A stretch of DNA of 64,000 bases, taken from contig SRSI01000071.1 in the NCBI GenBank assembly GCA_005656395.1, forward strand, positions 806,001-870,000, written 5' to 3'. The position numbers were made by a program, and so were the translations under genes. The notes under the pieces are model-generated. The model did no database searches. It was not told the origin of the DNA and saw only the letters and a list, made by a program, of their open reading frames with translations. Shown piece after piece: positions 14,127 to 29,243 of the stretch; position 1 is the stretch's first letter; each line of letters opens with the position of its first letter. This stretch comes from Strongyloides papillosus (taxonomy: Eukaryota > Nematoda > Chromadorea > Rhabditida > Strongyloididae).

Positions 14127-15133
14127 TGATATTTATGCAAAAGGAAATAATTAGATATAGAAAAAGACAATAGTAAAAACTGTACTTTGATTGAAGAATA
14201 ATATCTCTGAAATTTATATTGTATATCAAAAATTTTATCATACAATGGTATTAAATGTTTCCCAAAATAGAAAATAAAAATTTTGGCTGTATTTATAAAA
14301 AGAACAAATTATTCTATAAAAAAATCTAAACAAACGGTTTAAAAAATATTATTGATACTATAATAATAAATAAAGAATGATTAATCTATTTTTTTGCTTT
14401 ATTACTAATCCAATATAATAATAAACAAATACACACATTATATTTTGTTTTCTTTTTTATAACCAACAAATTATTAAGATATTATAATTTATTTCAAAAA
14501 TGTTAAAATCCTTTAAAAAACTGATATTCTTCAAATTTATCATAATCAAATTTTTAAAACACTAAAAAACATTTATTTATCTTTCAAAAAAATTATAATA
14601 CTTTTTTCTTATCTTATGACAACACTAAAACTTTATTTACTTTTTTTATTGATGAACTAAATACTTGTTTAGAGAAATATTTGTTGAGGAAAGCTAATTC
14701 AAGATTATTATTTTTTACTCTAGAGAGGTTTTTTACATAAACAACTTATTTTTAAACTGAATTTATTTATTTTAAGATTAAAGAGACAATTTTGATCCAT
14801 TATATTTTTTTTCGTATTAGCTAACATTTTCAACCTATTTATGTAATTCATTTTCATGTTTTTAATAAGGATTCTATAAGTACATCTAAATACTAATCCC
14901 AAAACTAATAAAATATAACTTAATGATTTTTACTTCCAATCAACTAAAAATTAAGGTAAATTTATAAATAATTTTTAAATGCGTAGGATGTTTTTATTCA
15001 AAAAGTTAAAACATACTAATTCTTGATAAATAAATATAATAATTTAATTTAAACAATTTAATTTATAATAATTAATCATATAATTATATTTATTTTGTTT
15101 TTCCTTTTTCAACAATTATATTATCATTTGTCT
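14127..15133. other. Intergenic between convergent genes, nothing recognised
   Basis: This AT-rich spacer holds the 3' ends of the cysteine-domain gene (+) and the LIM gene (-). The two open frames of about 60 codons on the minus strand (14053-14241 and 14720-14902) look like chance; the first overlaps the last exon of the upstream gene. Confidence 0.6.
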
Positions 15134-15700
15134 TTAAGCTAAGGTAGTAGTATTTACACCATGTCCATATCCTTTTGGACCATAATCTTTGGCATAACAA
15201 CCTAGAAATATAATTATTAATTAATCAAATTATCATACAAATATGTTAATATACATACTGTTACAATAAATCTCATTACACCTCTCTGATATCTGTCCTA
15301 ATTGTAATGACTTTAAACAGGTAAAACATCTAAAACAAGATTTATGCCAAACAGCTCCGGCTGTTGATACTTTCTCTGCCTCATAAACAATTTTATTACA
15401 TCGTTTGCAATGTTTTGATCTTAGTATGTGATCAACACTTGTTGTAGTGTTCATTTTATTAAACATATCCTTTCTTGATGAAACTTTTTTTAAATTTTCA
15501 TTATTATTATCATTTTTTGGTGGTTCCTCAACAAATAATGAAATATCCTTTTTGAGGTAACCAAATTTGATATTCTTAACATCATCTGATTTATAAGAAC
15601 GTACCGTATAAAAGACGTTATCTCTAGGATTGTATGGTGCTTTTAAAGCTTCCCTATCCATAACAGGTGGTAAATTATTATTATCTAAGTAATTTGACAT
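15134..15700 (-). CDS. Single-LIM-domain protein, CRP/muscle LIM protein type
   Basis: The two exons are 15700-15259 and 15201-15134, giving 169 aa. Residues 1-90 are polar and not recognised. A single LIM domain then follows with all eight zinc ligands visible: CKRC, WHKSC, CFRC, CFTC and YCNSC. After it comes CYAKDYGPKGYGHG, the glycine-rich tail typical of cysteine-rich and muscle LIM proteins. Such proteins scaffold actin-associated complexes at muscle Z-disc equivalents and can enter the nucleus. The intron splits the last zinc knuckle. An acceptor-like TTTCAAG ends 8 nt upstream of the start codon. The unusual point is the long N-terminal extension on a one-LIM protein. C. elegans MLP-1 is the natural comparison, but I cannot prove orthology. 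Confidence 0.85.
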
Positions 15701-18700
15701 TCTTTTTTCTTGAAATAGTAGAAATTTTTTATTAATATTAAATGTGTTTTAAAGAAATTATACTAATACAAAAAGTACATACAAATAAAAGAAAATAAAT
15801 CATAAATAATTCTTTAAGTAAAATATGTATATATATATTTAATTTATAAACTTTATATTATAAGAAAGATAGAGAAAGTTATGAAATAAATGTAGTCTAA
15901 AGATGATCTTATATATATTAAGGAATAATAAAATAAGTATGTAAATGAAAATTATTTAATAACTTGAGAGAGATTATATAGTATAAAATTTTAATAACAA
16001 AAACAATATTGTTTTATAATTATAAATAAAACAGTATAAAAATGAAATGAAAAGAAAGAAAATAGACATTCTTATAAAATATGTTTATGATGAAGATAAA
16101 GTTAAATCAAAATAAATTAAAAGGAGTACATAAACATAATTTATTAAAATGAACATTATATATATTGTATGGAACAGTTAAAAACAATTTATTTTCTTCA
16201 AAATTTCCAACTGACCTATATTCGATTGAATAAAGTTATGTTTATAAAAGTTAAAAATATTTATTAATTATAATTTAATAATAAAACAAGTTGAAGAAGT
16301 TTAATGAAATCATTTTGAAGAATCACCTAACGTATAGTGATAAATTTAGAAAGTTCATAAAAAGGAATGGCTTAATTTTTAAAGTGTAATTTTAAATGAT
16401 AACGTAAAGATATATGTTATTAAATAAGCATAAATTATTTTAAAAAAGTTTATGATGAATAACCTTTTTTTATAATAAAATAAATAATTTAATTTTAGTT
16501 TAAATTAAAATTCATAAAGTTAATGTTTGAATGGTGTAGAGGTCTAGTTTGTGTTAAAGTGTATTTCTTTAACCTTTCTTTTTATTTATAATAGATAGAT
16601 TATTAGTTACATTTACCTTTCTCCTAAAAATACATATATATTATTTTGATAATTTTTAAAAATATTATCCTATTACGACGATTTTCGTTTTGAAGAAGAT
16701 TTAAATGTTTTTATGCGTTTTCGTTATTATTAATAATCATTCATCCAGAACTAAGAAAAATCAATTTTTAATTAAAAGTCAATAAAAAATAAGAAAAAGA
16801 GTACTAAAACTCTCCTTCAACTAGTACTTTTATTAACATTTTTCTTATGACTTTATAAAGCTTATTGTTTAGTTATTTTAAAATTGTATTTTTGGTAGAG
16901 AGTTATAATATAATAAAATCAGATAATTAAATAAAAGTCAAAAACATATAATAACAATAGAAATTTATTATTAATATCATAAAAAAAAATCTTTAGTATA
17001 TCTTTTTATAGTACATCTCTGTATATCTTTATATATACTTGAGTGTTTTTTAATTAAAATTTTTTTGTATCCATATTGATGATATATAAAAATAATATAA
17101 ACTATTATGTTATATATAAAAAAAATAAAAATGAAAACATTATAAATGCATAAAATTATTCTATTTTAAGGTTTTTCCTTTAACATATTTATGTGATTGG
17201 TTAAAATGTGTTGAATTATAATATAAATTTAATAAAAGTCTAACAGTTTTGTTTATTACATAAGAAATTAAGTCATGCTAAAAAAAAGTGTATATATTAG
17301 AAATAAATATAAATAGCAATGATTATAAATTTCAAGTACCATTTGAAACAATAACATATACTATTTTTGTGGGAGAAAAAATTGAAATGATATTTGTAAT
17401 AGAGACTAATATTTTTATTTCTTTTTCACATGGATGTGTTAATATATATTGGTAATTGTTCATGTTTTATGGATGATTTTAGATGCTATCTTGAATTATT
17501 CTTTTTTCCTATCCTTTTTTTAAATCCACTCTTTTAACATTTAAAATATTTTTTGATTTTCAATAAAATTATCCTTGATATTGTTGAAATAGTAACAGAA
17601 AATTTCCTTATACCCCATCTTTATATTATTCCCAGTGCTTTGTCGTTGAATAATTTATATAAAATAAAAACATGCCAAATTTATTATCCTTCCTAGAAAT
17701 TTTGTCTAATAAATAACAAAGCAAAAAAAATTTCTATTACTTCACTTTTTTATATAATCTAATATATTTAAAAAAAATATATGGTTGATAAATTTTTTAA
17801 TTTCTTGATTTATTAACCTTAAATTGGTCGGATAGTATTTAATTGTCTTATTTTTATAAAGGAACTTTATTATCCAGTAATTCTTCATCCACTGAACAAT
17901 TAACAAAAATTAAATTATTTCCCCCTCTATTTTCATTTATATAATATTTTAATATTCATAGCTATTAATTTAATTATTTATCTTTTAAATTGTAAATAAA
18001 TCAACTATAAATAAATATATATAAGAAATTAAAGTTATTTTCAATGGGAAAATATTAATAATACAAAAAAATATGTTAAAGTACGCTATTATATAAAATT
18101 TCTATTATTGTACAAAATATATATATATTGTTCTATGAGGATGGGAGGAGGAAATAATTTAATTATAAAAGTTATGTCATTAGTTTTGTTATACCATATC
18201 AACTTCTTAAGGCAATCAAAACTAAAAAATTATGTTTACAAACTTTTAAAATAGAGATATAAAAAAATAAAGAAATTGCTCATTTATAAAAATGATTGAA
18301 GATTCATTCATTTCCTCATTTCTTATATATATATATTTTTCTAGTCACTTTTTTGATACTTTTTTTACCAAATAACCTTTTAATATTTTTGTTTTGATGA
18401 ATAAATAACTTAAAAAAATATTTGAATATTTTTACTATCATAAAAAAATAGTATTTTTTTAAGTGCCTCATTGTGCTTGTTTTTTTTAACAAAACTTTCT
18501 ATTTTTAAGGCCTAATATTTTTCATAGAGTAAAGATGATACAAATTTATAAAATAAATTGGTATAATTTATCATATTTAATAGTAAAAGTTAAATTAACT
18601 CTTAATAAAACATTATTTTTTTACTAGATTTTTGTTTTGTGATTTACTTAAAGTCTTCTTTTACAACATATGCCTTTATCTAATGACATTTTTCATATAT

Positions 18701-21700
18701 AATATTATGTATGTTTTGATTATATTATCAACATATTTTTATCATTCTAATAACATATAAAAGTATACATTGTTTGTTTGATCTTTTCATGAGGCAATTA
18801 ATATGAAAAGATGTTATAATTTTATGTTATATATATTTTTATATCAAACCCTTTTATAAAAAAAACTATAATCATAAAGCGTCAAGTGACTGTTTGTTGT
18901 TTTATAATGGAATTTAGTAACTAAAAATAAAAAGTTTGAATTGTTTAAGAAAAATAAATATAAACAAGTATATTAAGAAATTTTCGAAGTCATTAAAATG
19001 TAAGTTTCAAAAACAAAATTTTAATTAGCTGTCTGCTTTGGTGAAATAATATATACCTATGTTATTTAAGATATTATTTTAATAATATGATATATAAAAA
19101 AAGGTATTTTTTTATAAATACTACTATAAATCTATAATACCCTATATACTTCATCATAGTATCAAGAAATATTATATTTTTATAGATTTTTAATAGTTTA
19201 ATTTCCTATCTTTAACAAAACTATAATTTTTTTATAGTCAATTAAGAAGGAACTATAATAATTTATATTGTATGTAATAAATGTGTACCACTAAAAGTAT
19301 GTTATTGTTTAATTGGTATTTTGAGAAAGAAAGATAATATTTTTTACGATTATTTATCTTCTTTTAATAATAGGTAAATGTGTATTTTTTTAATATAATA
19401 TTACTCTAAAGTTTTATTCGTACTGTCTTATTATAATTAATTTCCGTTTCATGTTAAAAATATATATTTTTTAATAAAAATGTATTTATATATATTTCAA
19501 GCAATAACTGTTTTTGATGGATAATGCATGAGTTCCAAATACATTTGAAATATTTTTATTATAATTGTTTTATAAATCTCTTTTATATTCGCAATTAATA
19601 CGTAATATTTAATCTTGATTTATTTTAACTTAATTTTGAAATTACTCCTCATAAATACAATATGTCCCTTATGATCAAAAGAATATTATATATTTTTGAA
19701 ATAGTTAACAAAAAAGAATAAAAAGGCACATCTTCTTGTTCATTGTTTATTTTTAATTAAACTTTTTATAAAAATGTAATGTTATGTAAAACTTTTTTTC
19801 TTCTTTAATCTATTGTTTTGAAGATCTAGATTATATATAAATTGTTATTTAATACTCCTATTAATGTTAAAAATATATATTATATATATTAGCGTAAAAT
19901 TTAGAAATATAATAAATAATTTTATTTTATAATTTTGAAAAATAAATTCTATTAAATAATATTAAAAGGAGGTTTAAAAAAAATTCTCTTAATATCTATC
20001 AGTGATATGTTTTGATAACATATTTATCAAATGCCCTTAAAAAAATTTTTATTTTAACATTATTTATTTTTTTTGTTTTTTCGCTCATTTTTTAAAAATA
20101 GCATTGATTTATTATGCTAATGTAAAGAATATTTTATTCTAACTACAATAATTTTTTACTTGCATTAGTAAGAGTATACGTACTATCTGTGGACATATGA
20201 TTGTACAAGTAAATATTCTTGAATCAACTCTAATAAATGAAAAATAATATTTATCATACGTTAAAATGTAAATTCATCATTTTTTATAATTTAAATAATA
20301 ATTTTAAAAGTAACATTTTAAAAATGATATATATAAGATAAATATATGAAATGTTAAAGAAAATTCTATATGTTGACTAATTCTTTTATCATTTCACTTT
20401 TATTACAAAGATTTTATTGAAATATTTTGTTAAAATGTCATTTATAAAATTATTTATCATAAAAAATGACTATAAAACAAATTTTTAATATATTTCAAAG
20501 GCACGTTTACCCTTTTAATAATAGTTGTTAAGGTAATAAAAACGTTTTATGAATATTTATAAATTTTGTCAAAAAATTGACATAAAATTAAAAAATTTTA
20601 GTATACTTTTATTACTTTTTAGTAGATCTAGCAAAAATTTTTACATAGCTCAAAATGTATTTGTTTTATGTATACATTTATAATAATAGCATTAAAATAA
20701 CACATAAATTTTTTTTCTTTATCTTAAAAATTATTTCACATAATATATATGTATTTTTTTTAATAACATATACATGAAAAATTATTAAGACTTCAAAGAT
20801 GTTATTAATGTTAATTCTTCACAAACTCATTACAAACCAACCAATTTATATTTGTTTTATAAAATTTACAGATATTATTTATGTATACTTTGATAAAAAT
20901 CTCTTCTTCTATGAGATTAATATCATTTAACGTTGATATATGAAAATTGTTCTAAAAATATTTAATTATCTTAATTTCTAAGTCATGTACTTCCTATATG
21001 ATTTTAAAACAAAACAAAAATGCATCATTTAAATTAAACTAAATTCATTTTTTTATTCCTATTTTTGATTAATTTTAATAGGAAACAGAAAAATTTGTTC
21101 TTCATCATATTATATATTTATTTTGTACTTTTAAATAAAGAAAAATAGTACAAAATAAATTGTTATAAATAATTATTAAAAAAAAATATAAAAAAAGGAC
21201 AAAAAATTTTAAAAGTAGTTAAAAACTTTTTAAAAATATTAATATTTTTATTAATACATCCCCCTCTTTTTATCAAAACCATATGAAAAGTAATTTTTAA
21301 AAAGCATTTATAGAAATTAAAAGGTTAGTATGAAAATTGAATTTATTCTTTAAAAAGTAAGTTTAAAACTGATTTCCTATTGTCTTGCACTAGTACCACT
21401 ATAACAAAATGGTTCCTCTTTAAGAATACCTTTAAGTTTGCCAATATTTAAAACCAAACTTATAATTATATATCCTTATAAAATGGACGTTTTTTTGAAG
21501 CATGAGAAATATATATAGTAATGTAAAAAGGTTATTTTTTTAAATAAAATTAAGGTTCACTCAATTTATTACCTAAAAATTGTATAATATTGTTCTATTT
21601 CACTTTTTTGACGCCTCGTTAAATCATAGATGTTATATAGTTGTAAAATAATAATATATGTTATTATAATCAAAACTTTTCAAAACGATAAAAGTTTATA

Positions 21701-22552
21701 GAAGAGTTGTAATTTTTATTATCGTTTGTATTTATAAGTGAATATAATATATTATTTTGACTATTATCAATTAAAAATATAATTTATATATTATAATTAA
21801 TTTCTACTTCTTTAATATAAATGTTTGGTTTAATCAATTTTTTATAAGTAAATTAGGATATTGTTTTTAGTATCTTTATCCTTTGACATTTTCATCTTAT
21901 CTCCTCTTCATAGAAACGTTAGAAGTCAACATATTTGTGAAACATGACACTATAACCTTTTGATATTTTATATTTTTGATCCTAAGACAAGAGGAGACTT
22001 AATTACTTTCCGGCATATGTCATTCTTCCGTGGATTCTATTTATTTAAATTAAACCTCCTATCCATATTTATCTAATGTGTCTTCATTTTATAAATTTTC
22101 TATTTTCTTTTGTTTGTTAATCGCAGACGAGCTATCAAGTTATCTCATCAAATTTCACACTAGCTTTTTTGGCATTCCTACATATCCATCTTACTTTTTT
22201 ATACAAAATGATAAAACTAAATTTTTGATATATTTTTAACCATTAATATGTAATTTAAATTAAAAATAATATAATTAAGGGTAACTTTTTTATGTTGAAC
22301 CCCCTTCCTCCAAACTCATGAATATGTCATTTGTTAATGTAATCCTCATACAATCTTCAAACCCCCATCTCTCTCTCTTCATACAAACTTTTACTTTTAA
22401 TTAATAGTATATATGGAAATAAAAATAATTTAATAGTTTTAGGTGATCATTTAAATATATCGCTAAAGTATTTATATGTGAATTGACATATATCCAACAT
22501 CTATGCTATTTTTTTTCTAATTTTACCATTGTAAAAAACACTATCAAAAAAG
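15701..22552. other. Gene desert (6.9 kb)
   Basis: This is AT-rich sequence with no open frame I would defend on either strand. The last 650 bases are somewhat less AT-rich and probably hold the promoter and leader of the GPCR gene. They contain a 9-bp inverted repeat, tctcctctt at 21900-21908 and aagaggaga at 21989-21997, about 80 nt apart. Confidence 0.5.
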
Positions 22553-25500
22553 ATGTCAGTGACTTTTGAAACATATACTGATTATGACTTTTTACCAAAC
22601 AATGAGGATGTAATTATTGAGAACGATTTTCTTTTAAATGTATCTCATAATATTCCAATAAAGCCATTTATAGCAGCAATTATATGCATAGTGGTATCCA
22701 TCATCATAGTGGTAACACTAATAGGAAATTTGATGGTATGTTTGGCAGTATTTATGGTTAGAAAATTAAAACAACCACCAAATTTTTTATTGGTAAATTT
22801 GGCTGTAGCAGATTTTTCAGTGGGATTTTTTGTTATGCCAATAGCATTTTTATCACTATTTGAAAATAGGTGGATATTAGGAGAAACTGTTTGTAGGTTA
22901 TGGACATCAGCTGATCTCACATTATGTACTGCATCAATATTGAATTTATGTTTTATTACTGTTGACCGTTATCTTATTATTACAAAACCATTACGTTATT
23001 GTGCTCAAAGAACTTCAAAAAGGATATTTATTTATATATTATTAGTTTGGTGTGGGGCTTTACTTGTTTCTGTTACTCCGCTAATATTTTTACCATGGAA
23101 GATGGATAGTAATGTTTGTCAAGTAGGTTTTTAATTAAAAAAATAGTTAATTATATATTATTATGTTGTTTGGTGAGAAAAAGTGCTTAGATAATGAATA
23201 ATGAGTTTTATGTATCAAAAAAGTTATTTAAAACTTTTTATATTTGTTAAGGCAAAGTCATTTATTCTGTTTAAAACAAAATTCATTAGCATTATAAATT
23301 TTAACATAAAATATATTTTTTTTAAAATGAAAAAACTCCAATATACATAACTTTTTTTATGATATTTTAAATGTAGCATGGATTATTTTTTTCTATTTAA
23401 ATAGTGCAAAATTATTTAAGTGTTAGGAAAATTACTTGTTCTAACATTTTTTGTCTTTATGATTTAAAAGTATAATTAATTTTTTTGCCATTTTTATCAC
23501 AAAGGAGTAGTTATTAATGTAAAAGCCATTTTTGGATTATTTTTTTAATGTAAAAATAGAGTTAAAATATAGTGGTGACATAAATATATAATCTTTTTTT
23601 CATTAGTAATATATTATAAATACAATTTATGATTTTACTATATTATCTTTATTTTTTTTGGCATCAATCAACATTTAGCGAAAATGATTACATATACTTT
23701 GTCAAATTTGAATTATAATTTTTGAGCTATAAAACAAATTTGAGGATTGTTGAAAAATAGATTGAAATTTAAGTAAGATGATATTGACAAAAGGATAAGT
23801 TTTAAATTTAAATAATGTCCTTCCACAAAAGATTAATAGCTTTCAATGATAAAATGTTAAATATTACTTATATATATAAATATAGTAGTGACATCAATCA
23901 TACTTTAGAAATAAATAAAAATTCATTTAAAAAGTTCTCATGGTTTATATTTTATAAAGTATTAAAAATATACGTAAAAGTTAAGATAATTTAAAAGTTT
24001 GTTTTTCTTATATATAGGTCCCTCAAAACCAATTTTACCAGATATATGCAACATTTTTTTCATTTTATGGACCTACTGCAGTGATGGTAACATTGTATTG
24101 GAAAATGTTAATGGCAGCTAAAAGATTAACTGAGAAGGAAGAAAGAAGTGTAAGTGTATACCTTGATGATAGTGATAAAAAAAATTTACCATTAAAAAAG
24201 TTGACGAAAACAAGCTCGTATGTTATTACTAGTGATAATGATTTATCATCATCTGAATCAGGATCTAAATTTTTTTACAATAGACGGTCAAGTTTATTTT
24301 TAAATGTTGTAAGAATGCCATTGGTATGTATAGAAGGATAAAAAGACATCTATTATACTTTTTTTTCCTCATTATTTCTAGATATCTCATACAAGAAGAC
24401 ATAGTCAACAAAGTCATCATGCTGTTAGAGAAAATAAAGCTAGAATTACTTTAGGTGTCATAATGAGCACTTTTATTATTTGTTGGTTACCATTTTTCAT
24501 AATGGCATTAATGAAATCTTTTAAATTAATTGATGCACCTAGATGGCTTGATAATTTAACTTTATGGTTAGGATATTCAAATAGGTAAATAATAACTTTT
24601 TATATAAATATTAATTTTATTTTAAGTATGCTTAATCCATTAATTTATTGTAAATATAATGCTGAATTTCGTGTACCATTTCGTGAAATGTTATGCTGTC
24701 GTTTTCGAACACTTAAATCTGTTGTAAGACATGAAAGCTTTACTAAAAAATATGGGCCTTTAAAGTAAGTTTTTAATTATATTAATAAATTTAAACTATC
24801 TAATACTGACTAAAATGTAATTGATTATTCACATATAAAAACAAATTGAAATACATTAAAAAAGTATTTTTAAAAAGAACGAAATTTTATTAATCTTTGT
24901 TTCAACATTAAAAATAAAAATGCAATTGATTTTTAAACTTTATCATTCAATTATCAATATTACCATTATATTTGATTTATATAATTTATGCAAATATGAT
25001 TATTTATGCAAGATGATCAGTATAAATTTATACCAAACATAAATATTAATTTTTTTACTAAATTTAAAAAATAGAAAAAATAGGGTATTTATAGAAGAGA
25101 CAATAAAAAAGAAGTAAAATAAAAATGTTAAGCATTTGTTATTCTTTTATCTTTCTAAATAACGTCCGTAAATCATTTTAACTTTAAAAATTAAACAAGC
25201 TAAAAAAAGTTTATATTATCGAAAAGTAATCTTTAAAACCACCCACTTAGAGAAATTTTTTAAATTGCCATTTTTTTTCTTAAAGATAAGTATATAACAA
25301 CAAAGATTAAAAATATTAGGAAGTAAGATGTTAATGCATTCTCCAGAAAGATAATCTAAAAATCGCTCTTCCTTGTAACTATACATCTTTCTTTTACATT
25401 CCTAAACAAAAACAGATGACTTCTCTTTGACCTTAACGTAAAAATTAAATTAATAAAATATTTTATCATATTTCATAAAGAAAAATTTTGTTGATAAAAA

Positions 25501-25805
25501 TACTATACTTAATAATAGAAAGGGGTTTTTACAAATTTTAAACCTAAATGTTTTAAAACAATTTTTAAATAACGTTAGTAATTAAATATAATAAAAAAAT
25601 TTTAAAAATTATATGTTATTATATAAATATTTTTCTTATTATTACCTTCTTTTATAGACCGCAAAAGATAAAAGAAAACGAAGTAGAAGGAAAACAATTA
25701 GCGCTATTAACAAATAAATTGTCAGTTCCGGAGGTGCCAGATTCTTCGCCAACAACTTCAAAAAAAAATAGCACCAATGAGACGCAAAATAATGTTCCGG
25801 TATAA
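22553..25805 (+). CDS. Class A GPCR, biogenic-amine receptor type
   Basis: The five exons (22553-23122, 24018-24323, 24382-24584, 24627-24764, 25658-25805) give 454 aa. Seven hydrophobic segments carry the class A landmarks: GN in TM1 (N59), LAVAD in TM2 (D87), DRY at 138-140, CWLPFF in TM6 and NPLIY in TM7. Asp121 sits 17 residues before the D of DRY, at position 3.32, the residue that binds the amine of serotonin, dopamine, octopamine or tyramine. C114 and C189 can form the usual disulphide. NVSH near the N-terminus is a glycosylation site. The third intracellular loop is moderately long and Ser/Lys-rich, and the tail holds a CC palmitoylation-type site. Ligand and G-protein class cannot be read from sequence alone. 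A peptide or orphan receptor is less likely given D3.32. Confidence 0.9.
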
Positions 25806-26167
25806 CAATGCTTTTTTTATCATTTTTTATAACCTAATCTATTTGTTTATAAAAATTTTAACGAGTATATTTTTTTATGCAATATATAAATTTTAAGTAA
25901 AAAAACCAATGGCAATAATAATTATAATACCACATGATGGAGTACAAAAATGTTTATTTTTTTAAAAAAACAACAAACAAAATGTTCAAAAAAATCGAAA
26001 CAAAAAGCGATGTATGTGGCATTGAGGAGAGACCAACATCCACAGCGAAACTCCAAATTTATAATAAAACTATATAATATTGTTTCCACATATATATAAA
26101 TTTTTTTAGTATTTAAAAAATAAATGTTTGATAAATAAAAAATATTTTTTTAAATCTTCCTAATATT
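25806..26167. other. Spacer between convergent genes
   Basis: This holds the 3' ends of the GPCR (+) and acyl-CoA reductase (-) transcripts. A short GC-richer patch lies at about 26005-26060. I see no coding or structured element. Confidence 0.6.
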
Positions 26168-27957
26168 TCAATTTAAAAATTTTGTGTTACGTTTCTCAAA
26201 TTGATCAATTGTACATATTGTATGCTTTTTTGAAACAAAATACTTCCTTGCAATGACATGAGCAAGAATACCAAAAATCCACAAGAACAACTTTATTTTT
26301 GATGATGCTTTCCTTAAAAGATGATAAAATTGTATGTAAATATGTTTTTTTACCATATATTATTAAATTATATGGAAAAAGGAAGTTTTAAACTTACGAT
26401 GCAGTTAATTTTACAACAAGTCCCCAAAAGATAAAGGAGTAAAAGAAATTTCTTTTCCATAGGCTTTTGCTTTTTTCTGCTGATTGTTTAACATCACTAA
26501 CAGTCTCCTTCATAAGATATATACGAATTCCAATAAGATAATCAAATAAATAATTAGACCAACTAACTTGACGTATGTCAAAATTAAATAACTTTAAAAA
26601 TTTTTTTAAAAAAAGAAATTTCTTAATCTTACCTCTTGATCATGTTTAGACAAGGTATTCCACAATGAAACTAAACCTTCAGATTTAAAATTCCAATCAT
26701 TAGTTGTGAAAAACTCCAATGTTCTAATCATTTTATATACTCTATCATAAATTCTAACATTATTTTGTTTTTTACCGAAAAAACTACTAAATAAATCTTT
26801 AATCTTTGCTGGTCCATAGCATCTTAAATAAAAATCAAGAAGGAATATAAATTGATTTGTTGTCATTATGCAATACGGTATTCTTACAGGATCCTTCATT
26901 GGATACTCTGTCAAACATTGATTACAATACTCAACAATAAATTTCCATTTCAAAGGATTTAACTCTCCAGAGGTACAATGAAAAACTGGTATTTCATTTG
27001 TTACCATATTCATTCTATAATGTGCACACACAATCATCATATTTGATACTATATCAACTGGAATAATATCAGCTTTGCAACTTATATCACCAGGCATAAC
27101 TCTAATAGCTCCCTTTCCAACCTTAAAAAGGATAATATTTTAGAATTATAAAAAAAACTAACAATGTTACTTACAGCAAAAAGAATTCCTGTTGCACCGT
27201 TATAATTATCAATCCAACCAGGATTAGGTTCCTTCCAACAAGCCCCAATAATGGATGGTCTAACAATAATAGCTGGTAAATTTTTAGCTTCTCTAATAAA
27301 TTGTGTTTCAGCCAATGCCTTGGTAAATGTATATGTATTTGGGCGTTGATTTAATAATCTCGGTGTAACCATCTCCAACATATCATCATCCATCCAATTT
27401 AATGCACTAATTAATTGTTCAGGATCAACCGGTGATGGATAGACATCCTCTGTTGTTTCATTTAATTGACAATTAGCGTAAGCTGTTGATGCATGAACGA
27501 TACATTTAAGATTCTTCATTTTTTTACAAATTTCGACAAGTTTATGTGTACCAATAAGATTCATTGTTAAGGAAACACGTAAAATATCATCAAATTTGAC
27601 AGTAGCAGCACAATGGAAAACAATGGAAATTTTTTCTTGTAGGAATTCAATAGTTTCATTGGACATTCCAAGATTTGGTTGTAAAAGATCCCCCTCAATA
27701 ACATGAATTTTATTTAATATAGATGGATTTTTGGCTCTAATACGTGTAAATAAATTTCCTTTGATTAACTCTTCTAACCTTTCATTAGGTTTTTGTCCTC
27801 TTTTTACACGAATGAGGCAATAAATACCTTCAATTCCATTACAATCATATAATAACTTTTCAACAAGTACCTTCCCTAAAAACCCAGAAAATCCTGTAAT
27901 AAGGATGTTAGAGCCATTAAATGAACTGACAACTGAACTTGTATCTTTTATATTCAT
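26168..27957 (-). CDS. Fatty acyl-CoA reductase
   Basis: The enzyme reduces fatty acyl-CoA to fatty alcohol with NADPH, supplying ether lipids and waxes. The four exons (27957-27175, 27121-26633, 26591-26398, 26312-26168) give 536 aa, normal for the family. The N-terminal Rossmann domain has TGFSGFLG at 21-28, HCAATVKF, and the catalytic YTFTK (Y209, K213), followed by IVRPSIIGA. The C-terminal FAR_C domain shows LFNFDIRQVSW and YLIGIRIYLMKE. Two hydrophobic stretches near the end probably anchor it in peroxisome or ER membrane, as in animal FAR1. The second intron is only 41 nt, and the third exon starts earlier than a naive reading suggests; I fixed it from the conserved FDIRQ block. An acceptor-like TTTTTAG lies 20 nt upstream of the start. 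C. elegans FARD-1 is the likely counterpart. Confidence 0.93.
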
Positions 27958-29243
27958 ATTAAAAAGACAAATTTAGTCTAAAAATATATATGCATATATA
28001 GCTTAATATGATTTAAATTTTAAATAAAAATTCTTTAAAAAAAATTTTTTTTCCTATCTAATATTATTTTCAGTTGATAAGAATAAAAATATATTAATAA
28101 TCATTTTTAAAAAAATCACACCATACGATAGTATGGAGCAAAGAAAATTAAATATAAGTTTATAGGATATTTCCGTATATAAAAATAAAAGTGATTTATG
28201 ATGGAAAAAAATTATGATGCAATTAATGTTAATTTTCAAATTATAATTAACTGATATATAACTTAGATAATGAATATATAAGTAGAAACTACAAGTGACA
28301 AATAATTATGTAAAATATTTAAAAATTCAAGTTATTATCTTTTAAAAGTTATCATCTTTTGTCTGTAATCGTTTAAATGTACTAATGATAAAATGTTCAT
28401 CAACTTGAATTTCATGTACAATAAGTTTTATCAAATTGTTGATAAGAATTTTCGATTGACAATATGTATTTATTTATATGATATATATATTACATAGTAA
28501 AAAGAAAATCTAAATATAATACTTTCTAAGATACAAATATTAAATCTTATCAAAAATAAATAATAAAAAAGGTTAAATTTAAAGTTTTGATATGGAAGAT
28601 TGGTAAAGGAATTGTGTTGTATTGTGGTTATATATAGATTATTTTGGTTTATTTAAAAAGCAAATTTAATGAAAGATTTATTATGAATGATTATTATTAA
28701 TAAAAAATAAAGGTATTTAATTTTTCAAATAGATTTACAGAGACTTTTATGATTGTTAATTGTATTATCCATTCCACAAATCACACCATTTTTATTCCTT
28801 TTACATTATTTTTTATATTTATCATAATTGCATTTTTTTCTTTTAAAAAGCTTTTTTATCACACTTTTTTTCCCCATCATAAAGTGTAATTAAAAGATTT
28901 TGTAGTTTGTCTTCAACATGATAATAAATTTTCTCCAACCAGACTTTTAAATGATTTCTTTGACATAAATCTGTATATCAATTAAAACATTCATTATTAA
29001 GAATTATTAAATAATTGTAAAATGAAATATAAAACTTTTTAATTTACAACCTTTCTGAATTTACTTTTTGTGAGGAAATTTATGAAGTTAAGACATGTAT
29101 TGACTACTGAACAAATCCCTATAACGTGACCACACACATAATCTGAATAATCCTTTAATTAGGGATAAATAAAAGTTTAATATTTAAATCAAGATATTTT
29201 ATATTAAATGTTAAATTATCTTTAAATATTTGCTCAAACAGAG
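27958..29243. other. Divergent intergenic region between acyl-CoA reductase and collagen
   Basis: About 1.3 kb between two start codons pointing apart must hold both promoters. A less AT-rich patch lies at 29090-29160 (actgaacaaatccctataac, then gtgaccacacac), a reasonable place for collagen control elements. I cannot name a binding site from it. Confidence 0.5.
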